Below are positions 17,903 through 27,309 of a stretch of DNA of 64,000 nucleotides, piece by piece. The DNA is from Asticcacaulis endophyticus. Its GTDB lineage: Bacteria; Pseudomonadota; Alphaproteobacteria; Caulobacterales; Caulobacteraceae. The notes beneath the pieces are model-generated. The model ran no database searches, had not been told where the DNA came from, and saw only the letters and a list, made by a program, of their open reading frames with translations. Both the position numbers and the translations under genes were made by a program. The stretch is taken from positions 1,293,722-1,357,721 of the forward strand of contig NZ_BMZB01000001.1 of NCBI RefSeq assembly GCF_014652575.1. The letters run 5' to 3'. Numbering within the stretch: position 1 is the first letter of the stretch; the number at the start of each line of letters is the position of its first letter.

Positions 17903-20146
17903 TTACTTCATCATCGCCATTGACTGCGACACTGACGTGGTCGTGCGCGCCGAGGTTTGGATGCGTGTCTTAACAGGTGGTGCGACCTGAACAGCCAGCA
18001 GGGCATCGATCTCTTCGACCTTGACCGGCTTTGAGAACAGGAAGCCCTGAATGATCGGGCAGCCGGCCTGTTTCAGGATACTACGCTGCTGCTTGGTTTC
18101 GACCCCTTCGGCGACGATGTTCAGGTGCAGAGCCTTGGCCAGCTTGACGATGGCGCGGATGACCGCATCGGCTTCGGCATCAACCCCAAGGTTCGAGACG
18201 AATGAGCGGTCGATCTTGATCTTATCGACCGGATAGCGGCCGAGATAGCTTAAGCTCGAATAGCCCGTGCCGAAATCATCAAGGGCGATGGTGAAGCCCA
18301 TACTGCGCAGGTCCTTAAGGATGATCTGGGTCTGATGGTCGTCGTTCAGCAGCACACCTTCGGTGATTTCAATCTCGATGCGCGTGGCCGATACACCGGT
18401 CTCATTCATCATTTCCTTAAGGCGCGGGATAAACTGGCCCCCGCGCAACTGGGTGGCCGAGACATTGACCGCGACCTTAAGCCCCGGCCAGCGATGACTA
18501 TCCATCATGGCGCGGCGCATGATAACGGCCCCAAGATCGATCATCAGGTTGCACTCTTCGGCCAGCGGAATGAAGTAGCCGGGTGAGATCGGACCGCGCT
18601 CACGGTGAGTCCAGCGGGCCAGCGCTTCGACGCCGACAATGGTGCCGAAATGATCGACCTGCGGCTGATAGACCACGTCGATTTCTTCGCAATGAATGGC
18701 TTCGCGCAAGCCCGTTTCCAGCATCTTGCGCAGCTTGATGGTCGCGTCCATCTCAAGCTCGAAGAAGGCGTACTGACCGCGGCCCAGTTCCTTGGCGCGG
18801 TAGAGCGCAAGGTCCGCTTGACGCAGCGCTTCGGCCGGTTCGACATCGGCATCGCTGATCAGGGTCACACCGATCGAGCACGAGCAGAACACCTGACCGG
18901 AATCCAGCGTCACCGTGCCAGTCAGGTTTTCCTGAATACGCTTGGCGAGCGCCGAGGCCGAATGGCCGTCGGTATCGGTCTGGATAATCACAAATTCATC
19001 ACCGCCAAGACGGGCCAGAGTATCACCGGCACGGATCATCGAGGAGATCCGGCTGGCGCAGTTGCGGATTAGCTCATCCCCCGCCTGATGGCCGAGCGTG
19101 TCGTTGACATCCTTGAAGCGGTCAAGCCCGATGCAGAAGACGGCGACATTGCCGCCCAGACGGCGCACGCGCTCGGTCGCCTGGGTCAGGCGATCGGCAA
19201 ACAGGGTGCGATTGGGCAGGCCGGTCAGGCCATCATGCAGGGCCATGTGCTTGGCCTTGGCCTCTGAGGCAATCAGGCTGCGGGCGGCGCGCTGTGACTG
19301 GTGCAGCATCAGCACGGCTACGGCCCCAAGGCCCAAAGACACCAGCAGTACAGGCCCAAGCGCGCCAATAAAAAGCTTACGGCCCGGTGTTTCAGGCATC
19401 CATGACAGATGCAGCAGCGGACTCCCGGCGTCGTCATTGAAAATGACATTAGCACTGCCGGGCAGGGCGGTCTGACCCGGACGCAGCATGCGCACATGGC
19501 TCAGGGCATAGCTGTCGGCCAGGGTGGTCAGTTCGGAAGCAGAAATTTCCCGCCCGCCCATAATAACGAATGGCTGGTTGCGGGTGATCTGGCTTCGGCG
19601 GTCAGTGCTGATAAGCGCCGCGCCAAAAGCATAGACACGGCCGTTGACGCGGATCAGTTTGCCGTACTTGGTTCGGGTGGCGTCTTTTTGGATCAGCTTA
19701 CGGGTTTGCGGATTAAAATTCTTGCGTACGTCCAGGAGAAGACTGCGGGCTTCGGTCGAAAATCCGTTATAGCTGCGGGCCGGAATTTCTTTGCCCTTAC
19801 GTGAGGCAAACACCGGTGTGTTCTGATCATCAAGCAGATATGCCAGCTCAAAGCCCAGAATATTCTTCATGTAGTCGCCGTAGACGTTTTGCACCCATCC
19901 GTGGTTATAACTGTGATCGGTGTTCCTGACGGCTTCGTCCCATATGGCCATGGGGTTAAGCAGGACTGAACTTTCGTTGACCAGATTTTGAATGCCGGCG
20001 CGCACCAGATTTTCTTCGCGGACACGGGCGGCCCGGTCGGTTTGTTCGGCCCAGACCCACAGGCTGCCCACCAGCGCACATACTGCGGCAAGCACGATCA
20101 GCGCCATCGGCGCGATCAGTTTAAATTCACTACGTTCTTTGGTCAC
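17903..20146 (-). CDS. Membrane GGDEF-EAL protein with CHASE4-type sensor
   Basis: A 747-residue c-di-GMP enzyme. A signal-anchor helix (about residues 13-33) leads into a periplasmic CHASE4-like sensor with the MAIWDEAVRNTDHSYN motif, closed by a second membrane helix near 265-285. The GGDEF domain has an intact GGDEF active site (LARLGGDEFVII). The EAL domain has VEALARW and the DDFGTGYSSLSYL loop, so both synthesis and breakdown of c-di-GMP look possible. I prefer GTG 20146 because a GAGG site lies six bases upstream; a TTG one codon earlier is spaced too close. Confidence 0.9.
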   Translation of the reverse strand: MTKERSEFKLIAPMALIVLAAVCALVGSLWVWAEQTDRAARVREENLVRAGIQNLVNESSVLLNPMAIWDEAVRNTDHSYNHGWVQNVYGDYMKNILGFELAYLLDDQNTPVFASRKGKEIPARSYNGFSTEARSLLLDVRKNFNPQTRKLIQKDATRTKYGKLIRVNGRVYAFGAALISTDRRSQITRNQPFVIMGGREISASELTTLADSYALSHVRMLRPGQTALPGSANVIFNDDAGSPLLHLSWMPETPGRKLFIGALGPVLLVSLGLGAVAVLMLHQSQRAARSLIASEAKAKHMALHDGLTGLPNRTLFADRLTQATERVRRLGGNVAVFCIGLDRFKDVNDTLGHQAGDELIRNCASRISSMIRAGDTLARLGGDEFVIIQTDTDGHSASALAKRIQENLTGTVTLDSGQVFCSCSIGVTLISDADVEPAEALRQADLALYRAKELGRGQYAFFELEMDATIKLRKMLETGLREAIHCEEIDVVYQPQVDHFGTIVGVEALARWTHRERGPISPGYFIPLAEECNLMIDLGAVIMRRAMMDSHRWPGLKVAVNVSATQLRGGQFIPRLKEMMNETGVSATRIEIEITEGVLLNDDHQTQIILKDLRSMGFTIALDDFGTGYSSLSYLGRYPVDKIKIDRSFVSNLGVDAEADAVIRAIVKLAKALHLNIVAEGVETKQQRSILKQAGCPIIQGFLFSKPVKVEEIDALLAVQVAPPVKTRIQTSARTTTSVSQSMAMMK

Positions 20147-20380
20147 CAAAGGCCTCGTTTTGAGGAGAAAGCATTCTACTGTGGTAACGGATACACGAAA
20201 GGTGTTAAATTAACGCAAACGGAAATCATTGTAATTTAAGGGTTTATTAAGATTTGTGTGTCGCGTGATCACACTGATTTGCGTAATTTGATGCCACAGG
20301 TTTGCCGACGAAATCCCTTGACGAACAGGGTGTTGCGATGTCTTTAAGCCGCAAACCCACGCATTTTCAGGATCGCACAC

Positions 20381-20995
20381 ATGAAGCTTATCATCGGTAC
20401 GGGATCACCCTTCGTTCGCAAGTGTCGCATCGCGGTGCGTGAAAAAGGTCTGACCAATCAGGTCGAAGAATTTATGACGGCGGCGACCGATGACGCGCCG
20501 GAACTTCTGGCTATTAATCCGATCTCCCAGATCCCGGCCCTGCAAACCGATGAAGGCGTAAATTACTTCGACTCCGCCCTGATCTGTCAGTGGCTGGACG
20601 CGCATTTTGACAGCGGGCTTAAACTCTATCCGATGGGTGGTGAAGCCCATTGGCGGGTGCGGCGTCTGGAAACCCTGGCTGATGGCCTGATGGAAATGAC
20701 GGTTAAGATCGTTCTTGAAAATCGCAGACCTGAATCTGAGCGCTCACCGATGTGGCTGACGCGCTGGGAGCGTAATCTCCTGCGCGGCTTTGCTGTGGCC
20801 GAAGCTGAATGTCCGACTCTGGATGAGGTCGAACAACACGGTCTTGATATGGGGTCGATCACGCTGGCGATTGCGGCGACCTATCTGGAGTTCCGCTATA
20901 CGCATATCGAGTGGCAGGCGTCATCGCCGAAGCTGGTGGCTTTGGCGGAAGCACTGGAAAAGCGCCAAAGCTTTATCGACACATACCCCCGTTAG
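20381..20995 (+). CDS. Glutathione S-transferase family protein
   Basis: A 204-residue soluble GST. The N-terminal thioredoxin-like domain starts MKLIIGTGSPFVRKCRIAV and has the NPISQIPAL cis-proline loop near 46. The glutathione-binding segment after it reads FDSALICQWLD, with the usual D/E-S pair. The C-terminal half is all-helical. The substrate cannot be told from sequence. It lies 40 bases upstream of prfA and may be co-transcribed. Confidence 0.88.
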   Translation: MKLIIGTGSPFVRKCRIAVREKGLTNQVEEFMTAATDDAPELLAINPISQIPALQTDEGVNYFDSALICQWLDAHFDSGLKLYPMGGEAHWRVRRLETLADGLMEMTVKIVLENRRPESERSPMWLTRWERNLLRGFAVAEAECPTLDEVEQHGLDMGSITLAIAATYLEFRYTHIEWQASSPKLVALAEALEKRQSFIDTYPR

Positions 20996-21035
20996 GTGTT
21001 AAAGGCGCGGTCACAAATTCTGTAAGGTGTTCCCC

Positions 21036-22112
21036 GTGATCCGTCTGCCGCAACAAAAGCTTGATCAGGTGCTTGATCGTTTCAAAATGATCGAAGCCCG
21101 CATGGGTGCGGTCACTGACGGTACCGAAATCGTCAAGCTGTCGAAAGAACATGCCGAGCTTAAGCCGGTCGCCGAAGCGGTCGAGCGCGTGCTGAAAGCC
21201 CGTTCGCAGGTGCCGGAGCTTGAGGAACTGATCGCCCTCAAAGACCCAGAATTGTCGCCGCTGGCCGAAGACGAGTTGCAGGAACTGAAAGCCAGCCTGC
21301 CGGAACTGGAACGCGGCGTGGCCTTGCTGCTGGCGCCCAAGGACAAGGACGAAAACGCCTCGGCCATTCTCGAAGTCCGAGCGGGCACCGGCGGTGACGA
21401 AGCGGCGATCTTCGCGGGCGACCTGTTTCGCATGTATAGCCGCTATGCGGTAACCCAAGGCTGGCGCGTTGAAATCGACTCGATCAGTGAGGGCGACGCC
21501 GGCGGCTACAAGGAAATCATCGCCTCGGTCACCGGCGACGGCGTGTTCGGCAAGATGAAGTTTGAGTCCGGTGTTCACCGCGTGCAGCGCGTCCCGGCCA
21601 CCGAAACGCAAGGCCGCATCCATACCTCGGCGGCGACGGTAGCGGTGCTGCCCGAAGCCCAGGACGTTGAGATCGAAATCCTCGACAAAGACATCCGCAT
21701 CGACACCTACCGCGCGTCGGGCTCCGGGGGTCAGCACGTCAATAAGACCGATTCCGCCGTGCGCATCACCCACATGCCGTCGGGGATCGTGGTGACCTCT
21801 TCGGAAAAGTCGCAGCACATGAACCGCGCGATTGCCATGCGCAACCTTAAGGCGCGACTGTACGATCAGCAGCGTCAGGCGCTTGATACCGCCCGTTCTG
21901 ATGCCCGTAAGTCCCAGGTGGGGTCGGGGGATCGCTCAGAGCGCATCCGCACCTATAACTACCCGCAAGGGCGCATCACCGATCACCGCATCAACCTGAC
22001 CATCTATAACCTGCCGCAGTTTATGGAAGGCGATATGGCCAGCATGATCAACGCCCTGATCGCCGAAGATCAGGCCGAGCGTCTGGCTATGCTTGAGGAC
22101 GAGATGGGATAA
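21036..22112 (+). CDS. prfA: Peptide chain release factor 1
   Basis: Release factor RF1, which reads UAA and UAG. The codon-recognition motif PAT is in [12 protein letters not shown], and the peptidyl-hydrolysis GGQ is at residues 231-233 ([15 protein letters not shown]). I take GTG 21036 ([13 protein letters not shown]) because an AAGGTG site is properly spaced ahead of it. GTG 21027 would add three residues with no site. The usual neighbour prmC is not downstream; an intergenic repeat and a MOSC gene follow instead. Confidence 0.94.
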   Translation: MIRLPQQKLDQVLDRFKMIEARMGAVTDGTEIVKLSKEHAELKPVAEAVERVLKARSQVPELEELIALKDPELSPLAEDELQELKASLPELERGVALLLAPKDKDENASAILEVRAGTGGDEAAIFAGDLFRMYSRYAVTQGWRVEIDSISEGDAGGYKEIIASVTGDGVFGKMKFESGVHRVQRVPATETQGRIHTSAATVAVLPEAQDVEIEILDKDIRIDTYRASGSGGQHVNKTDSAVRITHMPSGIVVTSSEKSQHMNRAIAMRNLKARLYDQQRQALDTARSDARKSQVGSGDRSERIRTYNYPQGRITDHRINLTIYNLPQFMEGDMASMINALIAEDQAERLAMLEDEMG

Positions 22113-22114
22113 AT

Positions 22115-22280
22115 AGAACCTCCCCTCAAGGAGGGGTTTGACGCCAACAAACGATCCAGTGAATCGTTTGTCAGTCATGGGGAGGCCTGATTTATCAGGC
22201 CGGAAGGTGGGGTCATTACCCCCTCTTTTATTTGATGCGGAACATCAAATAAAAGCTCCCCCTGCAACAGGGGGAGTTCT
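22115..22280. repeat. GC-rich modular intergenic repeat, copy 2 (inverted orientation)
   Basis: Bounded by AGAAC and GTTCT. It reads as the reverse of copy 1: CCTCCCCTCAAGGAGGGG first, then an AAACGAT/ATCGTTT hairpin and a CAGGCCTGA/TCAGGCCGG stretch. ATTACCCCCTCT, a hairpin with arms TTTATTTGAT and ATCAAATAAA, and CCCCCTGCAACAGGGGG follow. The arms differ from the other copies but still pair. Confidence 0.8.
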
Positions 22281-22294
22281 AAGAAAGGGTTTTT

Positions 22295-23077
22295 ATGTTC
22301 ACCATATCCGGTCTGTACCGCCACCCGATCAAAGGCTTTACGCCAGAGCCGTTACAGGTGGCTAGCTTGGTCGAGGAAGGCTTTTTTCCGTTTGACCGGC
22401 TGTATGCGCTGGAGGTCGGGCCGTCGGGATTTACCGCCGAAGACCCTAAGTTTTTGTCCAAGATGAAGTTTGCCGTGCTGGCGCGCTTTGCCGCCGTGGC
22501 GCGGTTAAAAACCCGCTATGATGAGATCGCTGAGACCTTTCGCATCGAAGATGAGGACGGCTCGGTTGAGGTATTTGACCTAACGCAAGCCGCTGCCCGT
22601 ACCTCACTGGCGCGCCATGTGGAAAACGTGCTGGCCGCCCATGAAGACTACGACCCGGTGCGCTTTCCGCTAAAGCTGCTGGAAACGCGGGTGGATCATC
22701 ACCGCTTTACCGATTCGGCCAAGGGGTTTGTGTCGCTGCTCAATCTTAATTCGCTGAAGGATTTAGGCGCGAAGATTGGCCATGATCTTGATCCGTTGCG
22801 CTTGCGGGCCAATGTGTGGATGAAGGGGCTGCCGCCATTTGTTGATCATGATTGGGTGGGCAAGACGATCAAACTGGGTGATCACGGGCCGGAGTTAGAG
22901 GTCTTGAAACCGATCGTGCGCTGTGTGGCGACCCATGTGAACCCGGAGACGGCCGCGCGCGATGTCGATCTGGTGGCGGCGTTGTTTGAGCACTACGGCC
23001 ATCGCGATTGTGGCATCTATTGCCGTGTCATCCGCGCAGGCACTGTGCGCGTCGATGATATCGGCCATGTGATGTGA
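22295..23077 (+). CDS. MOSC domain protein with N-terminal beta-barrel
   Basis: A 260-residue protein of the MOSC_N plus MOSC architecture, related to mARC and YcbX molybdenum-cofactor enzymes that reduce N-hydroxylated compounds. The N-terminal barrel begins GLYRHPIKGFTPE. The MOSC part carries RLRANVWMKGLPPF and the VRCVATHVNPET segment, with the cysteine that ligates molybdenum in relatives. The ATG has an AAGAAAGGG site. The physiological substrate is unknown. Confidence 0.82.
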   Translation: MFTISGLYRHPIKGFTPEPLQVASLVEEGFFPFDRLYALEVGPSGFTAEDPKFLSKMKFAVLARFAAVARLKTRYDEIAETFRIEDEDGSVEVFDLTQAAARTSLARHVENVLAAHEDYDPVRFPLKLLETRVDHHRFTDSAKGFVSLLNLNSLKDLGAKIGHDLDPLRLRANVWMKGLPPFVDHDWVGKTIKLGDHGPELEVLKPIVRCVATHVNPETAARDVDLVAALFEHYGHRDCGIYCRVIRAGTVRVDDIGHVM

Positions 23078-23085
23078 CGTAAAAT

Positions 23086-23229
23086 AACTCCCCCTGTTGC
23101 AGGGGGAGCTTTCATTTGATCCTGATCAAATGAAAGAGGGGGTAAATTAGCGCAATTGTGTGTTTAAATACCCCACCTTCCGGCCCGGAAGATCGGGCCT
23201 CCCTCCTCCCCTCCCAGAGGGGAGGTTCT
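23086..23229. repeat. GC-rich modular intergenic repeat, copy 3
   Basis: Same orientation and order as copy 1. It has CCCCCTGTTGCAGGGGG, a hairpin with arms TTCATTTGAT and ATCAAATGAA, and AGAGGGGGTAAAT. TACCCCACC, a CGGCCCGG-type hairpin and CCCCTCCCAGAGGGGAGGTTCT follow. Confidence 0.8.
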
Positions 23230-23265
23230 AATATGAGCCGCGACAAAATTCCGCATGCGTTGCCC

Positions 23266-23295
23266 CTTGTGTGATCCATATATCACACCATATCA
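23266..23295 (+). promoter_or_regulatory. Candidate heat-shock (sigma-32) promoter with palindrome for clpB
   Basis: CTTGTG (23266-23271) and CCATATCA (23288-23295) are spaced 16 bases apart, which fits the proteobacterial sigma-32 pattern of CTTG and CCCATNT-like boxes. The spacer contains a perfect inverted repeat TGTGAT-N6-ATCACA (23270-23287), which could be a protein-binding site. A leader of about 60 bases runs to the clpB ATG. Confidence 0.6.
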
Positions 23296-23358
23296 GGTTC
23301 ATGTCGGCGGTTGCTCAGTAGAGGGCCGCCCATAATTTCCGCCTTCTGAGGGGATGCC

Positions 23359-25938
23359 ATGAACATCGAAAAATATACCGAAAAAACCCAGTCTATTATC
23401 CGCGCCGCCCAAGGTTTGGCGCAGGCGAACAGCTATCAATATTTCACGCCAACCCACCTGCTTAAGGCCATGCTGGACGACAAAGACAGCCTGTCGAAGC
23501 ACCTGATTGAGCTGGCGGGCGGCAATGCCACGGCCTTTGTCGGTGCAGTCGATCAGGCGCTGACGAAACTGCCTTCGGTCACCGGCGGTGGTCAGCAGCT
23601 TTACATGCACAACGACACGGCTAAGGTCTTTAACGACGCCGAATCCGAAGCGGCCAAGGCGGGCGACAGCTTTGTCACGCCTGACCGTTTGCTGATCGCC
23701 ATCGCGGGGCTTAATGATAGCGCGCCACTTCTCAAAGCCGCCGGCGTCACCGCCAAACAATTACAGGAGGCGCAAGTGAACTTTCGCAAAGGCAAACCCG
23801 CCAATTCCGCCTCCGCCGACGAAGGCTTTGATGCGCTTAATAAATATGCCCGCGACCTGACCCAAGCCGCGCTTGACGGCAAGATTGACCCCGTCATTGG
23901 CCGCGACGAAGAAATCCGGCGCACCATTCAGGTTCTGGCGCGCCGCACCAAGAACAACCCTGTCCTGATCGGTGAGCCTGGGGTGGGTAAGACCGCCATT
24001 GTCGAAGGGTTGGCCATGCGCATCATCAATGGTGATGTGCCGGAATCGCTTAAGGACAAGAAGTTGTTTTCGCTCGATATGGGTTCGCTGATTGCGGGCG
24101 CGAAATACCGCGGTGAGTTCGAAGAACGCCTTAAGGCTGTCCTCAACGAGGTGACGCAAGCCGAAGGTCAGATCGTGTTGTTTATTGACGAAATGCACAC
24201 CCTGGTGGGCGCCGGGAAATCGGACGGCGCGATGGATGCGTCAAACCTGCTCAAGCCGGCTCTGGCGCGCGGTGAATTGCACTGTGTCGGCGCCACGACC
24301 CTTGATGAATACCGTAAGCACGTTGAAAAAGACGCCGCGCTCGCTCGTCGGTTCCAGCCGGTGTTTGTGTCGGAACCGACGGTTGAGGACACGATTTCGA
24401 TCCTGCGCGGCCTGAAAGAAAAGTACGAAGTCCACCACGGCGTGCGCATTTCCGACAGCGCGATTGTCTCGGCGGCGACCCTGTCCAACCGCTATATTGC
24501 CGACCGTTTCCTGCCGGATAAGGCGATTGATTTGATCGACGAAGCGGCATCCAGAGTTAGAATGGCTGTCGATTCCAAGCCCGAAGAACTGGACGAAATC
24601 GACCGCCGCGTCGTGCAGCTTAAGATCGAACGCGAGGCGCTGAATAAGGAAACCGACGCCGGATCGAAAACCCGTCTGGAACGCCTCAGCGAAGAACTGT
24701 CGGATCTTGAGAAGCAATCGGCTGACCTGACGCAAAAGTGGAAGGCCGAAAAGGATAAGGTCGGGGCCGCCGCCACGGCGCGTGAAGCGCTCGATCGGGC
24801 GCGCATCGAACTGGCCAATGTTCAGCGCGCCGGTGATCTGCAAAAGGCGTCGGAGATCCTGTACGGGCAAATCCCCGCGCTGGAAAAGCAGTTGGAACGG
24901 GCCGAAGCGACCTCTCAGGAAGCCCCGTTGACGCCGGAAGTCGTGGATTCCTCCCAGATCGCGCAAGTCGTGTCGCGCTGGACCGGCATCCCTGTCGATA
25001 AGATGCTGGAGGGCGAGCGCGATAAGCTGCTGCGCATGGAAGATGAATTGCGTAAGCGGGTCGTGGGTCAGGATGAGGCGCTGGAAGCCGTGTCTGATGC
25101 CGTGCGCCGGGCGCGGGCGGGCCTGAAAGACCCGAACCGCCCGATCGGTTCGTTCCTGTTTCTGGGGCCAACCGGCGTCGGTAAGACCGAACTGAACAAG
25201 GCCCTAGCTGAGTTCCTGTTTGATGATGAGGCGGCCATCACGCGGCTGGATATGTCTGAATATATGGAAAAACATTCCGTATCGCGCATGATCGGCGCCC
25301 CTCCGGGCTATGTCGGTTATGACGAAGGCGGGGCCTTGACCGAGGCGGTGCGCCGTCGTCCCTATCAGGTCGTGCTGTTCGATGAGGTCGAAAAAGCCCA
25401 CCCGGATGTGTTCAATATCCTGCTGCAAGTGCTGGATGACGGCAGGCTAACTGACGGGCAGGGGCGTGTGGTCGATTTCCGCAACACCCTGATCGTCATG
25501 ACGTCGAACCTGGGGTCACAATATCTGGTCAGCATGAGTGAAGAGACCGATATTGAAACCGTGCGGCCGCTGGTCATGGACGATGTCCGTCGTCACTTCC
25601 GACCGGAGTTCCTAAACCGGATCGATGAGACTATCCTGTTCCATCGTCTGGGTCGGGACAACATGTCGGCCATTGTCCGCATTCAGCTCAAAGGCATCGA
25701 AAAGCGCCTGTCTGAGCGCGGTATGAGTCTGGTGATTGATGACGCGGCGCTCAGCCACTTGGCCGAACGTGGCTATGATCCGGCTTATGGTGCACGTCCG
25801 CTGAAACGGGTCATCCAGAAGGAACTGGTCGATCATATCGCCAAGTCGATCCTCAGCGGCGCACTGGCCGATGGCGATGTCATCAGTGTCGGTTACGACG
25901 GCGAGGAACTGGTGATTCAGAAACCGACGGTAAACTAG
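23359..25938 (+). CDS. clpB: ATP-dependent disaggregase ClpB
   Basis: An 859-residue hexameric AAA+ chaperone that pulls proteins out of aggregates together with DnaK. The Clp N-domain covers residues 1-145. The first ATPase has Walker A GEPGVGKT (205-212) and Walker B VLFIDEMH, and a coiled-coil M-domain (about 410-525) follows. The second ATPase has GPTGVGKT (603-610). Walker A-2 continues ELNKALAEF, slightly different from the usual ELCKALA. The M-domain separates ClpB from ClpA and ClpC. The start ATG has a GAGGGG site. Confidence 0.96.
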   Translation: MNIEKYTEKTQSIIRAAQGLAQANSYQYFTPTHLLKAMLDDKDSLSKHLIELAGGNATAFVGAVDQALTKLPSVTGGGQQLYMHNDTAKVFNDAESEAAKAGDSFVTPDRLLIAIAGLNDSAPLLKAAGVTAKQLQEAQVNFRKGKPANSASADEGFDALNKYARDLTQAALDGKIDPVIGRDEEIRRTIQVLARRTKNNPVLIGEPGVGKTAIVEGLAMRIINGDVPESLKDKKLFSLDMGSLIAGAKYRGEFEERLKAVLNEVTQAEGQIVLFIDEMHTLVGAGKSDGAMDASNLLKPALARGELHCVGATTLDEYRKHVEKDAALARRFQPVFVSEPTVEDTISILRGLKEKYEVHHGVRISDSAIVSAATLSNRYIADRFLPDKAIDLIDEAASRVRMAVDSKPEELDEIDRRVVQLKIEREALNKETDAGSKTRLERLSEELSDLEKQSADLTQKWKAEKDKVGAAATAREALDRARIELANVQRAGDLQKASEILYGQIPALEKQLERAEATSQEAPLTPEVVDSSQIAQVVSRWTGIPVDKMLEGERDKLLRMEDELRKRVVGQDEALEAVSDAVRRARAGLKDPNRPIGSFLFLGPTGVGKTELNKALAEFLFDDEAAITRLDMSEYMEKHSVSRMIGAPPGYVGYDEGGALTEAVRRRPYQVVLFDEVEKAHPDVFNILLQVLDDGRLTDGQGRVVDFRNTLIVMTSNLGSQYLVSMSEETDIETVRPLVMDDVRRHFRPEFLNRIDETILFHRLGRDNMSAIVRIQLKGIEKRLSERGMSLVIDDAALSHLAERGYDPAYGARPLKRVIQKELVDHIAKSILSGALADGDVISVGYDGEELVIQKPTVN

Positions 25939-25950
25939 GGGCAAGCCCCT

Positions 25951-26125
25951 AGAACCGATTGACCAGAGGTTACCAACATTATCTCCTCCCTATCGCGCTA
26001 GCGATGGGGAGGTGGCAGACCGCCTTCGGCGGGATGACGGAGGGGTAACCTTTAGGTCAGTGCCGTTTACCCCCTCTGATATGAGCTATGCTCAAATCAG
26101 CTCCCCCTCCAAGAGGGTGAGTTCT
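25951..26125. repeat. GC-rich modular intergenic repeat, copy 4 (inverted orientation)
   Basis: Bounded by AGAAC and GTTCT. It contains CTCCCTATCGCGCTAGCGATGGGGAG and CCGCCTTCGGCGGG hairpins, GGAGGGGTAACC, and TTTACCCCCTCT. A hairpin with arms GATATGAGC and GCTCAAATC (one mismatch) and CCCCCTCCAAGAGGGTG follow. It lies between clpB and the chemoreceptor gene. Confidence 0.78.
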
Positions 26126-26126
26126 T

Positions 26127-27173
26127 TTACGGCCGCTGCACCAATACCCCGCGCCAGCCGAGGCCAGCATAGGTCTCATAGCCTGGCGTTTTGTGATAGG
26201 CGGTGATGGTGCCGTCAGGATCACGGTAATGGCCCGACTCGCGGCCATCGGATTTGATCTGCACCCGCTCGGACAGGATGCCCTTGCCGTCCGACGCGGC
26301 GATAATCAGCCCCGACGCATCGACCAGCAGGGCGCGGGTTTTGGCTCGCTCCTCATCCCCCAGACGGATGCCGGTCATGATCGTCTGCGCCTGCGGCTGC
26401 CAGTCGAAATGCACCCCTAAAATTCCCAAAAGCTTGCCGTCCGCTTCGCCGCCCGCCCGCACACCGGTGGCATAGGTCGCAATCTGCGCCCCGTTCAGCA
26501 GTGGCTCAGTGGTGATATCGGCGACCGCGAAATCATTACCGCTATGGAGGGCGCGGGCGCGCTGGAACCAGTCACGACCGGCGACATTCTGACCTGAAAC
26601 ACCGTACTGCCCCGGCCGGCCTGAGGCGATAATCTGGCCGTTCAGGTCACACAGCCATAGGTCGATATAAACCGTATAGGCATCGAGGATCACCCCCAGC
26701 CGCTTTGAGGCATAGGCGCATTTGTCGGCCGCGGGATCGGCGGCGGCGTCCACCATGGCCGCATCGGTCGCCCACCAGCGCACATCGCAGGTGCGCTCAT
26801 AAAGGTTGCGGTCAATCAGCTCAATGGCATTCAGCGCCAGATCGGTCAGGCGCGCGCCTTGAGATTGCAGGGCCATGTCCTGCGTCAGTCTCTCTAAGGT
26901 ATCGAACTCACCGCCCAGCTCTTTGGCCAGTGCCGACGACAACCCTTCGACTTCGGTGGAAATGCCGCGCACTTCATCGGCCACGACCGAAAACCCGCGG
27001 CCCAGTTCCCCGGCGCGATTGGCTTCGATCAGGGCGTTAAGCGCCAGAATCTTAAGCATGTTGGTGACCGAGCGGATGTCGCGCACCTTACCGTTGGTAA
27101 CGGCTTTGGCCTTGGCGGTATGGGCGATGATATCGTTGACGCTAACGGGTTTGACGGCTTCGGTTACGGACAC
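26127..27173 (-). CDS. Soluble chemoreceptor-like protein: MCP signalling tip followed by C-terminal Cache sensor
   Basis: A 348-residue protein with no membrane segment. The N-terminal 100 residues contain the receptor hairpin tip LALNALIEANRAGELGRGFSVVADEVR (residues about 44-70), where CheA and CheW normally dock. The C-terminal two thirds look like a Cache/PDC ligand-binding domain: IDLWLCDLNGQIIASGRPGQY, AGRDWFQRA, and a second LLVDASGLIIAAS repeat. This is the reverse of the usual order, in which an external sensor precedes the signalling part. The GTG start at 27173 has a strong GGAGGGGG site; a longer frame has no support. It may sense a cytoplasmic ligand. Confidence 0.75.
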   Translation of the reverse strand: MSVTEAVKPVSVNDIIAHTAKAKAVTNGKVRDIRSVTNMLKILALNALIEANRAGELGRGFSVVADEVRGISTEVEGLSSALAKELGGEFDTLERLTQDMALQSQGARLTDLALNAIELIDRNLYERTCDVRWWATDAAMVDAAADPAADKCAYASKRLGVILDAYTVYIDLWLCDLNGQIIASGRPGQYGVSGQNVAGRDWFQRARALHSGNDFAVADITTEPLLNGAQIATYATGVRAGGEADGKLLGILGVHFDWQPQAQTIMTGIRLGDEERAKTRALLVDASGLIIAASDGKGILSERVQIKSDGRESGHYRDPDGTITAYHKTPGYETYAGLGWRGVLVQRP

Positions 27174-27309
27174 GGTTCCCCCTCCGGCTACCAGACGATG
27201 TGGTAAGATATGCAACCATGTTCCTGAAATGTTAATTAACCATAAAGGCATCCTTGGCCTAATGCGTTTAGTATACCATTCCTGCTGCGCTTTACTAAAT
27301 ACGTTACCC

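Noticed and set aside
20973-21818. Minus-strand open frame of 281 codons opposite prfA
   Set aside because: Antisense shadow of release factor 1; overlaps the end of the GST gene as well.
23270-23287. CRP/FNR site before clpB
   Set aside because: The half-sites are TGTGA and TCACA but separated by eight bases, not six, so it does not fit the CRP consensus.
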